From Candidatus Izemoplasmatales bacterium (lineage in GTDB: Bacteria; Bacillota_I; Bacilli_A; Izemoplasmatales; Hujiaoplasmataceae), in NCBI GenBank assembly GCA_028694875.1, contig JAQVKB010000037.1, positions 1 through 8,139 on the forward strand: a stretch of DNA of 8,139 nucleotides, read 5' to 3'. The notes below the pieces were generated by a model. That model saw nothing but the letters and a program-made list of their open reading frames with translations. It was not told where the DNA came from and did not search any database. This document shows, one piece after another, positions 5,987 to 8,139 of the stretch (the stretch's first letter is position 1; every line of letters starts with the position of its first letter). The position numbers and the translations under genes are program-made.

Positions 5987-7519
5987 TTGGACTATATTGT
6001 TGAAATGCGCCATATCACAAAAGATTTTCCAGGAATTCGCGCCAACGATGATGTCACGTTGCAACTCAGGCAAGGTGAAATCCATGCGTTGCTCGGAGAA
6101 AATGGCGCTGGAAAATCAACATTGATGAGCATTCTATTTGGTCTCTATAAACCTGAAAGCGGATCGATTTGGATTCGTGGCGAGGAAGCCATCATTCGCA
6201 ATCCGAATGATGCGAATCGTTATGGGATTGGAATGGTTCATCAGCACTTCAAACTTGTACACAATTACACGGTGCTTGAAAACATCATTTTAGGTGCAGA
6301 GACCACGAAACATGGTATTTTATCGTACGAAGAGCCGAGAAAGAAGATTCTCGATCTTTCGGAACGATATAAACTTAAAGTCGATTTGGATAAGTTGATT
6401 AGTGAAATCAGCGTGGGCATGCAGCAACGCGTTGAAATCCTCAAAATGTTATATCGCGACGCGGAAATCTTGATTTTCGATGAACCGACCGCGGTGTTGA
6501 CTCCACAAGAAATCGCCGAGCTCATGCAAATCATGAAGAATATGACGAATGAAGGAAAATCGATTATTCTCATCACGCACAAACTCAACGAGATCAAAGC
6601 CGTATCGGATCGATGCACCGTGCTTCGAAAAGGAAAAGGAATCGGTACTGTTGATGTTCCAACGACATCCGTAGAAAAGATGGCGGAAATGATGGTTGGT
6701 CGCAAAGTCAAGTTTACAGTCGACAAATCCGATTCCAAACCAGAAGAAACCGTACTCGATATCCAAGAACTCTCAGTATTCCAACCTCACATTGGAAAAC
6801 ATCTCGTGAAGGATGTCAGTTTCCAAGTTCGCAAAGGCGAAATCGTATGTATCGCTGGAATTGAAGGAAATGGTCAAACGCAACTTGTCGAAGCCATTAC
6901 GGGATTAAGCCCAGTCACTTCTGGAACCATTATTCTCAACGAAGTCGATATGACGCATCATAACGTTCGTGATCGTAACGAAGGTGGTTTATCGCATATT
7001 CCTGAAGATCGTCATAAGCACGGTCTCGTTTTAGATTATACTTTGGAAGAAAATTTGATTCTTCAAACCTATTTCCATGAAGAATACAATCGCAAAGGAT
7101 TTTTCCGTTTTGATGTGATTCGTCACAATGCGGAAGATTTGATCCAACGCTTTGATATTCGTAGTGGTCGCGGTCCCATCACGGCAGCGCGTAGTATGTC
7201 AGGTGGTAACCAACAAAAAGCGATTGTTGCACGTGAGATTTCACGAGATACCGACCTCTTGATTGCGGTTCAACCGACAAGAGGACTCGATGTCGGCGCG
7301 ATTGAATACATTCATAAAAAGCTGATTGCGCAACGTGATTCTGGAAAAGCTGTTTTGCTGGTTTCTTTGGAACTGGATGAGGTCATGAATGTCTCCGATC
7401 GAATCTTAGTCATGTATGAAGGTGAAATTGTGGGTGAATTTGATCCCAAAACCGTCACCGAAAACGAACTTGGACTTTATATGGCAGGTTCGAAACGGAA
7501 GGAGGTTGCCTCATCATGA
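5987..7519 (+). CDS. BMP/Nup-type ABC importer ATPase, two ATP-binding domains (NupO-like)
   Basis: A 510-residue cytoplasmic ATPase that powers nucleoside-type import with the binding protein upstream and the permease downstream. Domain 1 is canonical: Walker A GENGAGKST (37-45), signature ISVGMQQ (141-147), Walker B Asp165-Glu166 in FDEPT. Domain 2 is degenerate in the family's usual way: the Walker A position reads GIEGNGQTQ (291-299) without the Lys, the signature SGGNQQ (405-410) is intact, and Walker B reads AVQPTRGLD, with Gln429 where the catalytic Glu would be. One active and one silent site are therefore expected. The start was chosen at TTG 5987 because AAGAGGTGA is correctly spaced from it and the resulting N-terminus MDYIVEMRHITK resembles family members. 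Length is typical (about 505-515). The gene has its own promoter and ends in ATGA, overlapping the permease start by 4 bases, so the two are translationally coupled. NupO-like or YufO-like is the closest named comparison; RbsA-type sugar ATPases are less likely. Confidence 0.94.
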   Translation: MDYIVEMRHITKDFPGIRANDDVTLQLRQGEIHALLGENGAGKSTLMSILFGLYKPESGSIWIRGEEAIIRNPNDANRYGIGMVHQHFKLVHNYTVLENIILGAETTKHGILSYEEPRKKILDLSERYKLKVDLDKLISEISVGMQQRVEILKMLYRDAEILIFDEPTAVLTPQEIAELMQIMKNMTNEGKSIILITHKLNEIKAVSDRCTVLRKGKGIGTVDVPTTSVEKMAEMMVGRKVKFTVDKSDSKPEETVLDIQELSVFQPHIGKHLVKDVSFQVRKGEIVCIAGIEGNGQTQLVEAITGLSPVTSGTIILNEVDMTHHNVRDRNEGGLSHIPEDRHKHGLVLDYTLEENLILQTYFHEEYNRKGFFRFDVIRHNAEDLIQRFDIRSGRGPITAARSMSGGNQQKAIVAREISRDTDLLIAVQPTRGLDVGAIEYIHKKLIAQRDSGKAVLLVSLELDEVMNVSDRILVMYEGEIVGEFDPKTVTENELGLYMAGSKRKEVASS

Positions 7520-8139
7520 AACAACTCGTTCTCTGGGTGAAAACCCATTGGTATCAAATCCTGATAGGTATCCTCGCGCTATTCCTTGTTTTCTTTATGC
7601 CGAAAATGGTGTTCGGAGATAATACATGGACTTCCATGAACCAAGTTTTTTTAGTGCTCCTCTTTGTTCAATACCTTCTCTATGTTATTTTCAAGAAAGT
7701 CAAACTCAATCGTGGAAAAGAAAAAGACACAACCCAACTCGTGAATGTGGGAAGTAGTGTCATTGCGGTCATCATTGGTTTCCTCTTTGGCCTCATTTTG
7801 ATGCTCATTGTGAATCCCTCTCAAGCGCTAGAAGGCTTCGGTGTCATCTTGGTTGGTGGTTTCAATCAAGGGATGGAAAGCCTTGGAAACATGATTTATT
7901 ACGCAGTTCCAGTGATTCTCACCGGGCTGTCTGTCGCTTTTGCGTTTCGTACTGGTCTGTTCAACATTGGAGCCACTGGCCAAATGACGATGGGTGCCTT
8001 CACGGCCGTGTACATTGGCGTCAAATGGGGTGCTCTAGGAGCTGTTCCTGGCCTTCACTGGTTGGTTGCCATTCTTGGTGCCGCGATTGCTGGCGCAATC
8101 TGGGGAGCGATTCCAGGTTTGTTGAAAGCCTTTCGCAAT
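7516..8139 (+). CDS. BMP/Nup-type ABC importer permease (NupP-like), 3' end missing
   Basis: The first 208 residues of a membrane permease, running off the window without a stop. The family motif FAFRTGLFNIGATGQ (142-156) is the hallmark of BMP/Nup permeases of the branched-chain-type inner-membrane group (usually GAEGQ; Thr replaces Glu here). A helix at about 82-99 followed by NP corresponds to the usual first helix of the family. Before it lie about 75 extra residues with two likely helices (14-33 and 43-59) and a basic cytosolic loop KKVKLNRGKEKD (60-71), which most family members lack. The start ATG overlaps the ATPase stop (ATGA), with AAGGAGG at 7499-7505 inside the ATPase gene. The rest of this gene and a second permease (NupQ-like) are expected beyond the window. 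Confidence 0.9.
   Translation, partial: MKQLVLWVKTHWYQILIGILALFLVFFMPKMVFGDNTWTSMNQVFLVLLFVQYLLYVIFKKVKLNRGKEKDTTQLVNVGSSVIAVIIGFLFGLILMLIVNPSQALEGFGVILVGGFNQGMESLGNMIYYAVPVILTGLSVAFAFRTGLFNIGATGQMTMGAFTAVYIGVKWGALGAVPGLHWLVAILGAAIAGAIWGAIPGLLKAFRN

Noticed and set aside
7416..7622. 68-residue plus-strand open frame spanning the ATPase-permease junction
   Set aside because: It is out of frame with both real genes, which overlap through ATGA and are supported by family motifs.

Overview
The window reads as an ordinary stretch of bacterial chromosome from a low-to-moderate G+C Gram-positive lineage. Supporting signs are strong AGGAGG-type ribosome binding sites, TATAAT -10 boxes (two with an extended TGn), short intergenic gaps, hairpin-plus-T-run terminators and all genes on one strand. 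TGG encodes Trp, and TGA is used as a stop by the glutathione peroxidase and ABC ATPase genes, so this is the standard bacterial code and not the Mycoplasma/Spiroplasma one. The substrate-binding protein is held by a C-terminal membrane helix instead of a lipid anchor, and there is an EF-G paralogue. From these I would guess a free-living relative of the Mollicutes (Acholeplasma/Izemoplasma-like) or a nearby Firmicute, but this is inference and not firm.

Layout. Bases 1-1728 are the 3' part of an ABC exporter half-transporter of the BmrD/YheH/LmrD type; its beginning lies before the window. A terminator overlaps its stop codon. Next comes an extended -10 promoter and a stand-alone EF-G-like GTPase (1840-3918) with unusual switch regions, closed by a strong hairpin terminator. 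A thiol-type glutathione peroxidase follows (4019-4522).

The right half is a nucleoside-type BMP/Nup ABC importer. It consists of a secreted, C-terminally anchored BMP-family binding protein (4645-5868) with its own consensus promoter and terminator, a double-domain ABC ATPase (re-started here at TTG 5987, ending 7519) with its own promoter, and the first permease (7516 to the window edge), which overlaps the ATPase stop by 4 bases and carries an extra N-terminal pair of membrane helices. A second permease is expected just beyond the window.

The binding protein captures a purine nucleoside or related ligand at the membrane surface, the two permeases form the channel and the ATPase drives it. 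The terminator and second promoter between the binding protein and the ATPase should allow the binding protein to be made in excess.

The points most worth checking are a shared operator-like element (core AAGCGTT, LacI/CcpA-like) at three of the promoters, a perfect gapped palindrome next to the binding-protein promoter, the altered switch I and missing catalytic His in the EF-G paralogue, the C-terminal anchor of the binding protein, and the N-terminal extension of the permease. I found no mobile element, CRISPR array, rRNA, tRNA or riboswitch, and no clear sign of an entirely new system.
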